A DNA stretch of 64,000 nucleotides from Apostichopus japonicus (lineage: Eukaryota > Echinodermata > Holothuroidea > Aspidochirotida > Stichopodidae), in contig NC_092568.1 in NCBI RefSeq assembly GCF_037975245.1, positions 8,319,001 through 8,383,000 of the forward strand, given 5' to 3'. Position 1 is the first letter of the stretch. The number at the start of each line of letters is the position of its first letter. The translations under genes and the position numbers were made by a program. The notes beneath the pieces are model-generated. The model was not told where the DNA came from. It searched no databases and worked only from the letters and a program-made list of their open reading frames with translations. Below, in pieces: positions 39,101-50,300 of this stretch.

Positions 39101-39582
39101 ATCCCAAAAATGTAAAACATGTGCAAAAATGTAATAAGCATATTTGGAATGAAACAAGGGTAAAGTAGGCCTAAAGTTTGTCTCAGTGACATGGTTCTTT
39201 TCTTATAAGATCTGGACATTAATTAGTATTTTAAAGGAATATTCACATAAATATATTCTATCAGAGTTCAGACTTTACCAGTAGCATGGGCCATTGACAA
39301 TGTACCATGTTGTTACATTTTCAGGCCTATAGGCCTAATGCACAAACTGTCTTAATATTTAGGTCTAGCGTATCATTGGGGACGCACTTGAAGTTACAAA
39401 GGCGCGCTATATATGAGCACGGATCGCGAGTAACTTAGCCTAACGTTGGGTATATATATACGAGACCTAGCCTAGGTTAGAATCTGAAGATGAGGCTAGC
39501 GTGCGCGTCAATTAATTAATCGCAACGAAAAATGGCACACTAAACTAAACACATATAAACTTACCATCATATCATCATCCAT
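30161..39582 (-). CDS. Unrecognised very acidic, internally repeated protein, five coding exons, about 1,854 residues
   Basis: Exons 5' to 3': 39565-39582 (MDDDMM), 38047-38189, 37243-37411, 31916-36308, 30161-31002. All have GT/AG borders and joining phases. I do not recognise the family. The first 55 residues look helical (ISEFMKES..., then SELRALLDECMKK). The 4.4-kb fourth exon holds about nine Asp/Glu/Ser-rich repeats of about 78 residues. Each has a CPDAANNASVYNLDQ-like phrase, then DGMDNSSS, DDKKTASKDT, SERCSDLSSEKSVHNL and SDEEVTPETD. It also holds two nearly identical 125-residue conserved-looking modules (KTLKEELLES..., then LMYSVRQSLKRSLPK, then DELAWPYDPLAELRESG, ending VDYMEP). 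The final exon has three repeats of about 42 residues (ETILHFEEINK) and a Lys/Arg-rich C-terminus. No signal peptide or membrane segment. Probably cytoplasmic or nuclear; function unknown. Confidence 0.8.
32350..32757 (-). repeat. Conserved module, copy 2 (distal) within the acidic-repeat protein
   Basis: Encodes the 125-residue block from KTLKEELLES to VDYMEPTS. At the DNA level it is almost identical to the copy at 34492-34900, in contrast to the more diverged 78-residue repeats around it. It is the part of the protein that looks like a folded, helical domain. Confidence 0.85.
32800..36000 (-). repeat. Coding repeats of about 78 codons in the acidic-repeat gene
   Basis: About nine units, recognisable by the codons for (E/K)WCPDAANNAS or its variants and by SVHNLxxS(V/I)P. 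One unit (near 35160-35240) is internally shortened: DGMD is followed directly by TVVDKIASER. The array is interrupted by the 125-residue module at 34492-34900. Differences between units are mainly substitutions and in-frame losses, so the reading frame has been kept. Confidence 0.8.
34492..34900 (-). repeat. Conserved module, copy 1 (proximal) within the acidic-repeat protein
   Basis: Partner of the copy at 32350-32757, with only a handful of base differences by eye (for example ELQARKPEPRVRIEK here against ELRARKPEPRVKIEK). The two are 2.14 kb apart in the same exon, which suggests a recent internal duplication or ongoing gene conversion. Confidence 0.85.
37608..37632. repeat. Poly-T/poly-G junction
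   Basis: Thirteen T followed directly by twelve G, in intron 2 of the acidic-repeat gene. A like junction lies at 38574-38599 and another on the opposite strand near 43812-43835. Confidence 0.9.
38574..38599. repeat. Poly-T/poly-G junction
   Basis: Twelve T followed by fourteen G, in intron 1 of the acidic-repeat gene. Same form as at 37608-37632. Confidence 0.9.
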
Positions 39583-41156
39583 ATTGCGTTTCTGATAATG
39601 CTATCGATGTTCTAAAACTTCACTTACAGACAATAGCTACGTAATCGCCAAAAGAAGTGACTCTCCCGAGACTTGATGAGCTGTTGCTATGTTAGTGTTA
39701 GCTTACAATGTACGTACGTACAGTTACCCTAACTACGTGTTGAAATGTATCAATGTTTATGCGGCCGATAACCTAACCGATGACATAGTAACTAAGCTGT
39801 ACCATTGCAGAAATAGGGAAACAAGTTTTACAATTTTTATGAACGTTTAGGCCTTCCGCTTACAAGTTTCACTAAATATACTATAAATACAAATATAATA
39901 TCACAAATAATGTGTACTGATTAAATATGAGAAGAACTACCGAAATTTTCTAGCAAATTTCATAAAACTCTGTTTTTTACTCAGCGAATATTACCGTATT
40001 GGATAATCAATTCGTTCATCAATCGGAGATGACATAGTGCGCATGCGTGACAGACCGGTTGGAATCACACATATTTATTTCTCTGTGGTTGTTACCACCT
40101 ATCGGTACCGCCAAAGAACTATAGACAGTTCTTTTGCCTATCACACACACACACACACTAAAACCTATATACAAACGCCAAGGCTATGATAAAATGTATC
40201 GTTTTGTCGGGGTACGCTTTCTGTTTAAACGGCAAAAAAACTGAAGATTCTCGTTTTCACACTGCCTATCATCTTGAAAAAATCGTCTTAATTTTGAAAA
40301 TACAGTTTTGTCAAGATGCACTAACCATATAACTAAACGTCAAAATTCTGAGAATTACTGTTTGGCATACCGTCTTTACAATGTGCACGTCACTGAAAAT
40401 CTGAATTTATTGTTTGTTTTATTGTTCTTTATCAAGTGGTCACCAAGTTTTGTGGACCATCCTATCACGTTATATTCTTATTAAGACTTGATTTAATAAA
40501 AGCAAAACAAAAACACAATTGGGTAGGCTATCTTTCATTATATTTCAGAGGTCTTTATCAAAGAAAAATATGAATCCCCGGAAAGTTGCCAAACAAACAT
40601 AGTAAACATGATGGTGTTGGATTAGAATATTTATTTCCAACTCTATGGTAACCATGCATAATATGCGGCGGGGTTAATGATTTCTCCAAACGGGGATAGG
40701 GGCGGGAGATGTGAGAAGTATCGGTATAGATACTTTACTACCACCGCGAAATAGAGGTGCATAAGAAAACAGAAAACAAAGGTATATCGAAGAAACACGT
40801 AAATAATATTAGACAAACAGCTCAAATTTAAAGAGAAATGTTGGTCATAGGGTACCAGGTTCTAATGTCCCTCTTTATTTTTAGTTTAATAAGTAGCAAT
40901 AAAGGCAGGGGAATTAAAACAAAATATAGGGAGGGGGTAAGCCCAGTATACCTTCCAGTATCACATAATATGATCAGTGAATTTACGACCAATAAGTAAC
41001 GAAATTATTGTATAAATTTACTGGCAGAAATACTGGCGTTTTTTGTCTTTTTTTTTCAACCATCAAGAATTGGCAGGTAGGCCTATGCCGTAGATACAAA
41101 AAATTCCCGAACTAATTATCTCTTTTTCTGCCGTCGCAAGGAAGAGATATACTCAC
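39583..41156. other. 5' flank of the acidic-repeat gene, no gene recognised
   Basis: Contains the promoter side of the minus-strand gene that starts at 39582, and a short (CA)n microsatellite at about 40141-40158. Short ORFs (for example 40643-40825) have no domain. No clear exon follows the orphan ORF at 41157 on the minus strand. Confidence 0.4.
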
Positions 41157-41404
41157 CTGTCGAGCAATACTCGAGCGACCTCTGAGTCGCTCGGCGGCGA
41201 CTTCTTCACTTCGCTCCATCTTTCTGCTTGACTCCCTATGTAAATACGGGTGGCTTCATACCTTCTCTTCTTAGTTCTCATCCATTTTCTCTTTTCTGGT
41301 GAAGTTATAGGTTTCTCAAACACTTGTATTTTCCTTTTGAGCTCTTCTCTATAAGTTCGCTTCCATGATATAGAGTTACTTTTCTCTGCCGGCGTCGTAA
41401 GCAA
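41157..41404 (-). CDS. Orphan basic exon-like ORF (partial gene or remnant)
   Basis: An open frame on the minus strand, closed upstream by a stop at about 41414-41416 and ending at a good donor (CGACAG|GTGAGT) at 41156/41157. It has no in-frame ATG at its start; the frame begins from TTG, or from an acceptor-like CGGCAG near 41388. The product is basic (KRKWMRTKKRRYE) and ends in TRIYIGSQAERWSEVKK and SDSEVARVLLDR. That ending looks like a short helical module I have seen before genome-wide in uncharacterised zinc-finger-like proteins of marine animals (from memory, not checked). No partner exon was found downstream. It could be one exon of a longer gene, or a fragment of a dispersed family. 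Confidence 0.35.
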
Positions 41405-41797
41405 CCCATGACATCATTACGTAAGGCGTACTACATCACTATGCTTGGTTGTTGTGAATGAATCTATTTTAATGAATGTCTCAAAAATAAACATCTTAAC
41501 TATTTACTGATTGATTGAATTCAAACTAGTGGATTTAGGGGACCTGCATGCGATTAATTTACAGAAGGAATTCGTCGGAAGACACTCTACTCATTATCTG
41601 CAAAAAGTCTTTAATTACTCGCCAATAAACGCTCTTGGCAGGGAAAAAATTTGGCTAATATCTAAGTTTACTGTATTGTGATTGATACAAGTAAAAAAAA
41701 ACTCGATGGACATGTCAAAAGGCTGGGAATTAAAACCGTGACAAAACGCAAAAAGCTGCATTAATTTTTCACTTTGTTTTACGATCAAGTGTTGAGC

Positions 41798-41852
41798 TAA
41801 CTTAGTCAAGTCTAAATTACTTGGTCAAGTATAAAGACTTGGTCAAGTCTAA
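41798..41852. repeat. Three tandem copies of an 18-bp unit
   Basis: Units read roughly ACTTGGTCAAGTCTAAAT, with one to three changes per copy. The sequence between genes around it is otherwise unremarkable. Confidence 0.6.
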
Positions 41853-41974
41853 ATATTTTCTGTAAGGGAGATGGGTTTTGCAAATGCTGAATATAAAATA
41901 TTGTAAGCTCTTAACTTGACCTGATTGGTTACAGTGTCAACATTGGTAACAGTGTCGACACTGTTAACATTCTA

Positions 41975-42375
41975 CCGATATGAAAAGAAACAAAGCAAGG
42001 GCGTAGGAACCGGGGGGGGCTGGGGGGCGCCAGCCCCCCCAGTGAAAAATGTGGAGGGGCGGAAGTATCATTCCGCCCCCCCCCGCTTCGCCAGTCAGAA
42101 AACCCCTTTTTCATTTCCAAATGAGAAAAAAAACCTCATTTGGAGCACCAAATTGCATCTAAGGCCAGGTGAAAATACAAAATTAAGTTTACAAAATGGA
42201 GTGGGTGTTGAAGTGTGCTATATTGCACCAAATCGCATCTGAGGCCACCTGGAAATGCAAAAAAATTCCAAAGGGGAGGGGGACACCCCCTCCCCTTAGA
42301 CCTCTCCCCAGGTCGGCCATCAGTCTTCAGCCCCCCCACTCCAAAGAACCTTCCTACGCCACTGAAACAAAGAAA
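41975..42375. repeat. G/C-tract-rich interspersed repeat
   Basis: Starts with 'GGGCGTAGGAACCGGGGGGG' and carries long poly-G and poly-C tracts. An internal duplicated phrase occurs twice: 'CACCAAATTGCATCTAAGGCCAGG' shortened here to CACCAAATTGC at 42146, and CACCAAATCGC at 42228. It ends at 'CCTTCCTACGCCACTGAAAC'. Both edges carry complementary phrases (GGGCGTAGGAAC near the left; TTCCTACGCCACTG near the right), as expected of a palindromic or inverted-ended repeat. The short ORFs over it are shadows. Confidence 0.6.
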
Positions 42376-44361
42376 AAGAAAAGTCCTGGATCAGCCCCCG
42401 AAGACAATACTAACGATAAATTCTGACTGCAAAGTTATGATTACATGAGTATTTTATTTACATACATTCTACACTTGAAATACATATAACATAGTGCCCT
42501 TACACATTCCTGTTATGTTTTCTGCTTTGTGATATATTGCTACTATAATCTACAATGTACAAAAATATACAACTTTCTTTAACACTTTGCAAATCAATTG
42601 ATAACAACATCAAGTAATTGATTGCAAACAGTTTACCAACAAAAAAAAAATTTACAGAAATTTTTGATTTATGATATGTGATCTGTATAAAAATCTCTGA
42701 ATCAAAGTCACACGTAAAAGCACAGCGCTCAGAAGCATACAAAACATTCTGTGTGATTTGTATGCAGAAGCTCTGGATGATTAACTCAAAAGTTCCACTT
42801 GACGAACGATTAACAAGCTTTAGAAAGCACAGGTTCATGTGTTTTAAACAATTTTGGTTGACTTGGAAACTCCTGACAAATGCATCAAACGATCTATTTT
42901 GCCATCATTACGAATATAGTGATCAATTCATGGTGGTTCCATCTCGATGGTACTAAAACTCATAGCAACAGTATGTCAAGCTTTGTGGAACTAGATAGGA
43001 CAGATATGATAACACCCTCTATTAAGTATATTCACCATCTGATCAATAAACCTAATCCAATCAATAGATAAAGATTAGTCAAGGATCAAAGCTCATTAGT
43101 TTTTTGGGTACATTAAATCAATCACTCTTGTAACTATTAATTAATCAACAGATCCACTTAAAAATTATAATTAAAAAAATATGATCACTTTCTTTACAGA
43201 CATTAAAACTAATCAATAAAAAACCTTATCCGATCAATACATAAAGATTGTCCAAGGATCAAAACTACTTTGTTTTTTTGTGTACATTAATGCAATCACA
43301 TTTGTAAACTATAAAATGATGAACAGGTCTACATGAAAAATATTATCAATTTCTTTATCAAAAATTTGAGACAAATTAAAAGATAGTTATGAAAAGGTCA
43401 AACCCACAACGGTGTTTCTATACATTCGTGTAACTGTTTACTCTTGAACCATTAATTGATGAATTCAAACCAATCAATGTTTCATAGCATGAGGTAACTA
43501 GAAATGGAAGTTATCACTCTTTCCACCACCAATGGAATAATGAAGCTAATTGAACCAATGCAAACAGAATAGTTGTGGTGAAAATTAACACAGCCATACA
43601 CTCTTGAAACAGGATCAAATTAAAAATGGCCATACTTTCAAAATTTCAGCCCCCACCCCACCCCCCATTATCAGATATCAAAGTTTGATTTTAAAAAATG
43701 CATGAGAATATTTTTCCAAACGTGATAGAAAAAAGGATCTTTAACACCAATTTCATAGAAAATTTAGTTCCAAAAGTGAATGAATTGCAAATAAACCATA
43801 GAATCTATAATAACCCCCCCCCCCCCCAAAAAAATAATTAGCCAGAGTTAAAAATGTTACACAAAAAAAAAACATCTATTAAATGTTGAATTCAACAACA
43901 TACTCAAAATTTGAAAATGTAATGCAAATGATTGTCTACAAATACCTGTGTGGATATAAATATATAAATATTTTTCAATAATACACATTTTTATGATAAC
44001 AGCTAAAAAGTATGAAGAAAAATTCACTTTAGAAAGATGTTAATTAAAGATCTAGCTACTTTGAAAGTGAGAAATTGCATTTCCATTTAACAAGCCTTGT
44101 ATATTTACAACATCTAATTAACACAAATCTCATTAAAATAAATATGTTTGCCATATCCTCCCTGTGTAGAAAATATCACCTTCATGGAAATAAATCAATC
44201 ACATGGGAGTAAAGAATAGCTTGTTTGAACCCTCATTGCTTTTGGCGAAGGCCAAAGGTCAATTGAGTTCTACGGCTGTTAATATCAGACATAGGGACGG
44301 CAACGCACAGACTGCAGTTGGCTACGGTTCTTCTCCATGACGTATCTTCAAAATAAACAGT
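42376..44361. other. Likely 3' UTR and 3' flank of the CFAP97-annexin gene
   Basis: Very AT-rich, no coding exon seen. A minus-strand AATAAA at about 42457-42462 could end a long 3' UTR; nearer signals are also possible. An inverted-orientation poly-C/poly-A junction lies at about 43812-43835. Confidence 0.35.
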
Positions 44362-47300
44362 CTAGGTCTTGTCCTGTTTTTCATTCACATCAACTGCTAA
44401 ACTTTGCTGGAAACAAGAAGAAAAAAATGAAGGTTATTTACAAAAATAATAATAATAATAATTAATTAACAGTTCTTATATAGCGCAACTTACAATAAAG
44501 TCTTGCCGCGCTGTACTTAACCTTGGTCATTGGTAACTTGTCACACCTACACACCAAAGTGTGCAAAATTCAAACAATCTCTCCTGGGGCACCACAGTGC
44601 ACCACAGCCACATGTCCCCTGGGGGACTTCCCATAGGGTGCAGCCACAAACCGGCGCACGCAACTATATTTACAAGTCAGTGAAATCACCTCGCAAGTCC
44701 TCATTTATACACCTGGGAAAAGAGAGGCAATGGAGATAAAGTGCCTTGCCCAAGGAAACAACGCAATGATCTGGCCAGGGCTCGAACCTGTAATCCTTAG
44801 ATCACAAGTCCACTGCCTTAACCACTTGACCACAATGCCCAAAAATGAGCAAGGATCTTCTTCTATACTACATCAATCCAGGTCATAGATGATGATCTAA
44901 TTACCCTTAAATCTCATTTGTCTTCTCTCTAAATTTAGCATGTCTTACCAAAATTTGAATTAAAGTTTCAAAAGAGCTCTGCAAAGCAAGAAACAAATGC
45001 TCTTAGGGTGGCAGTAAAATGCATGTTGATTTGTGAACATTAGTGACCATTATTGTGACTTTTTAGCAGATTTTGGGGTGATATTACTGATGACCTTAAA
45101 GCAAGAATCACGCAGGGTTGGGAAAGGCTTCAAGGTTAATGATGATAAAACATACTCAAGAATGACAGCATCAAATGGGAACATCATCTACTTTATTGCA
45201 GTGACAGAACTTTGGTGAAATTTTAACAAAGCCACTTGAACATGATAATCCTTGAGACCAATATTTGTGACTTTTAATATCAATGAAGTTTAAAAGTATA
45301 CACAATTTTTTATGAGGTAAGAGTAGGTACCTGTGCTTCGAAAGGATAGGAATATGAACCAGGGGATTATGGGAAGTGGATCGAAATGATATTAGCTTTG
45401 TCATAACAGAAATATTTTGAAGGTATTGTCAGTTTGGGGTATACTATATCATTGTAAAAATCATTTTGGACTATCTAGCATAGCATTGGGAATAAGTTAA
45501 ACTGTTCTGCATAGACAATCGATGTATTGAGTGTTCTGTGACTCTCAGCCTGCTGACTGAACACCACCCGACTCAACCTTTATAACATGGATATTTGAGG
45601 ATATCCCGGTAATGTGCATGTGCTTAAGGTTATGCCTAATCAGGTATTTGCCAGTTTTCAGTTGTCTGCTTCATTCGTGGAAATTCAACTCGTCGTGTTT
45701 CCCCGAATGCATTTGATCTAAAACAGGCATTGGTTGTTAAAAAAACAGTTGTTGTGTTTGCTCGTCAGTCTTTTAGTATGTGCTGATCAGTTGTAACACT
45801 ATCGGTATTCACAAGGTAAAAAAAAACTCGGCCATGACAGTCAAGTTGAGTTGGGTCAAATGTGGCGTACTATGTCCGGCTAAAATACACTACAAATTCT
45901 TACATTTTCTTTCTCAATCTCCTTCACCTCAGCTTTCCTCTCCACTCTCGGACTCTTCAAGACAGCCTTGGCTAAGGGATTATCTGCTGGCATCGCCACA
46001 TCCATATCTGGTGGCGGTCTCTTCAGAGGCTTAGGGTACGGAGGAAGCTGGCCCTTTGTTTTCGGATTCAAGTCTTGTTGTTTCTAAAAAATAAAATGCA
46101 AAACTTAATGAAATTTTGTACACCTCTGAGTCTTCTGACTTCCTGTTTGCAAAATTTAACAATGAAAAGAAAATAAGTGAAACTATTCACAGATCACACT
46201 TGAACTATGAACCTCATAATGTACTAGACTTCAAAGGGGCAGGCTTAAATAAACACGTTTCCTAGCATTTTGGTCATCATCAAGTCATGCCTAGTTATAC
46301 TTTGTAACATAGTCCCTTTTAAAAAATTTCACCAATATAACTTCAACAATACCTAGACAGAAATTTCAAAATTATTTGTGAAAATATCCTACAGAAGAAT
46401 CTCTTCAATATTAAATAATTTCACTTTTTTTGTTGTTGACCCTTTTGAACTTACTTCTTTCGGCAATTCTGTTGGTGGCTTGTCTGGGTTGCCATGGACA
46501 ACAACCATCTGTACCAATGCTTTCTTGCAAGTCATCCGTAGCCGTTTATTGATACCATCCATGAGAGTTTCCCCAAACAATCTCTTGAAGGCTTTCCTAA
46601 TCAGTGCCATATCGACCTGTAAATGAAAAACAAAACGAGTTTAAATGAGTACATAACACCGTAGCAACCCACCTGATGGAACTAAATAATGACAAAAAGG
46701 TTACTTTGATAAAATGGCCACAAAGTTTCAAACATTTCAAAGAGTGTTTGTATCAACATTTTTAACTTTACAAGTTTTAGCCTGTGGAAAAATTTCATCA
46801 TTTTTGGACAACCTTTGTCTTCCCAAATTTTGATGGTGACGTAAACTGGGCAAAAAAGTCTTCGACGAACTTTGGTTCCATGAAATGATGTTTTTCAGTC
46901 CCTTTAATTTGAACATGTTTGGATTATTGGGCTGTGACAGTTTTGTTGTCTGAACATTTTTTCTCTTTGAAGAGACAAAGGCAATTGAAGTAATACACTA
47001 ACGTGCATATTGAAATTGTATCGATGATAGAAATCCCAACTTAAATATCATCACAGAATGAAGGCAAACAAAATATTTAAATTTCATTTAACATATTGTT
47101 ACATCACATTACCCCAACTGCAGTTTGTCCGATATTATTAGATGTGTTAGACTGAATATTGAATATGCAGTTTTCAAAATTGTACTTTCTCCGAAAGAAA
47201 TGAAATCATCAAAGAATGAAGCAATTACAAGTTGCTTTAACAATTTCATGAGATAAAACAATGATCTACAAAAGAAAAAGAAAAAAGTGGTACTGACCTC

Positions 47301-50300
47301 TGACCTCATGATAATTATGCGCATAACTGTCTCTTCGTCACCGCTTGCTTGGAGATTTACCTGTATCTGCTCGGCAAGGAATTGAGGGCAATCACTCAAA
47401 CATTTCACTGAAATTTGAAATCGAACAAAGATAGATTGAATATAAAAAAAGTGTAATCTCTAATGCTTAAAGTTCATCTTTGACTGTTATATATGTATCA
47501 GTAAGGGAAATATCTTTGATGCTTGCATAAAGATGCTTGTTGAAGTGTTCGTAAGAGTGGCCATTACTGGACCGTCTAGCAAACTTGGGGCAATATTGAT
47601 GATCTCAAATGAAAAGCTTTATATTTTAATAGATGATATTGTAGGCATTCGTAGGAAAAAACATAAACATTTTCTCGTCATTTGATGCAATTTCAACAAA
47701 ATCTTGATCAAAGTAAGAAACCCTACAAGATTTCTTTTATGAAATCAAAATCAACTGGAGATTTAAATTTAATCTTGCCAAAGCACTTTTCCCCAAAAGT
47801 CTTGATCACAAATCAATAACATTCAGAATGGTCCTTATTATTTCAAATTTAGTTAGTCTAAGTAATTGTATTGTTTTATTAGTCTAGTTATCAAACAGTA
47901 TCAAAATAATCTAAGAGCCATTTTTGTGCATATGTTGACAGTGACTACTAAACAGGATTGCAAAGTGAGCTGTGGTAATTATACTCACCCAATGAGACCA
48001 TAGCATCACGGTAGTCTGCCACGAGCAACCTCTCAATCTCCTCCAGAGAGCTTTTACCAGTTATCTGTTTTCAGGGAAACCAAAAGCAAATGATTAACAT
48101 AATTTGCCAAATATTACAGAATGAAAGAAATGCAAGCTGTTGATGTCCATCAACAGATGTAAGAAAGGAGAAAAAAACAAATCCAAGTTGGTTAGCAGTG
48201 AAAATTGTCACTGTATGCCAAATTAAATTGAAGAATTAGTGTTAGAAAAACCTTGCTAAATTTCCTCCAAATTTGCTCACTAGTATATGCAACTTCCTGC
48301 TATTGTTTGCAAAGCAGAAAACAGAGCACACCAAATACATACAGGTTAAACAAGCATGACAAAAAAAAAGTAGGGATGTTCCTCCTTTTTAAATTGGTCC
48401 AAAAATGAATATAGAATAAAGGGCTAAAAAATGTTAACAATAAAACTTTCAATGTGACATCCACAAAACATAGCTCTCTCTCTACAAGGTAATAATGTTA
48501 CCTGTTCATAATTGTGCAGGACAGTTACGATATGACTCCAGCTTGCTGTCTGTAGTAACTCAGCCATTTTTCCAGAATCTGCATTCCAACGGTCTTCTTC
48601 TTGGGTTGCTATCAGCTGCTCGGTGTCTTTATCAGCTGTTTCTTTGTCAATACTTGTAGATTCTGATCTGGTACCCTAAACAAGGAAATATGGATTGATT
48701 AAATCACCGTTTCCATTCACAACAAAATCAATAAATGCACCACTACAAGCAGGGCATTAATCAAAAACAGGAAATAATGGGTCTTGTATGTGAATTTGGT
48801 ATCCCTGCTCAAGGGAGGAATCCAATGCAAGGGTCGGATGGTGGGGGGAGGGGGGGGGAGTGTTTTCTTGATTGCAAGTTCTCACATGCATATGGTATCG
48901 ATTTTCAGCTTTGAAATGTAACTTCATTGACACAATATTGTTTTGGTGCATGTCTATAATCCAGCCATACAACATTATTTGTTTCATTACAATGACAGAA
49001 CAATGCCTACTCACTTAAACAATGTTATCTCTTCACTACTGCATAATGTTGCCTAAAACCCACAATGACCATATGATATTGAAGGACATTTTACATTCTC
49101 TTAATAAAGGAACATATACTGAATTATCCATACAAAGAAGTATTTAAAACAAGTAGTCTTACCTTCACTATGGCAAGAAGCAAGTATCTCAGCTGACCTT
49201 TGACCTCTGCTTTAATATCCTCCTCAAGCTCTATGCTGTATTTTGTTGCATAAGCTGACCTTATTGCACCTAACGCCTGTTAGTGAAGAGAGTGTTACAG
49301 ACATGCGTAATGTTTTATCTAAACATATATGTATATATAGCACTAACAATAGCAGGACTTGTAACAGACACGCAGAAATGCCCCCTCGACATGATTAAAT
49401 GCGTAAAAGTACCAGCAAATGCAAGATTTCCTAAGTTACTCACAAATCATGCAGTTCTAGTTTAAGTTTTAAGAAAGTGAGTTTCAAAATTTACAGTAAT
49501 TAACTAGAACATACTGATTAGAGTGACCACAATTTACATCAACATCTACATTTATGTGTCAAAAAAATTTCAGAACAAGAACAAACTATAAAAAAAGGCT
49601 ATAGACACAGACTGTACTGCCCAGACCGAAACCACCATCCACAATGTCTTAAATCAATTCATCCCACTTTCTCTCCATGCTAACACCAACCCCCCCCCCA
49701 CCCCCACCTGTAAATTAATATTATTTTCTGTATCACCTTCATCTAGGTACATCTCATGCCTCACCATCATGGAGAGTACTGCATCTTCTTGAATGCATAG
49801 AGAAATATAGAAGAAAAATTAATTTCTTTGCTGAGAACTTACCCCATTGTTTCTTGTACATAATACCTCAACCAAGGTTTCTGTAAAAGGCCCTTGACCC
49901 TGAAAACAAAAAGGAACAAATACTTTCAGGAAATGTATTACCACAAAATGTCTGCTATGTATTGGGACTTGTATTCAAAGAGGTAGTATAGTAAAGCTAA
50001 GACATATTCTTTATGGGGGCAAATTATCAATAATAAGCTGTGTTTGAATTGACAATATCCATTAGACCTCTCTGTGAAGAAGCAGTCTTTATTCAAACTT
50101 CGGATTGATGAGTACGGGTGATGGTGTAGTAACTATTACGATTCTTACGATACAAAGAAATCACATTGAAACAATACCATGACATTTACTGTTTAAAACC
50201 CTTCTGAAGATTAGCTTTCTTTTCTTTGTAAAAAATTGTCCTGAACAGATCAATACCACGTTGGTAACTGTTAACTTAGAAAATGGGACCACAAGATGGT

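Noticed and set aside
44762-44842. Functional tRNA gene on the minus strand
   Set aside because: A- and B-box-like sequences are present, but the cloverleaf does not form well and it is attached to a SINE body with an (ATT)n tail.
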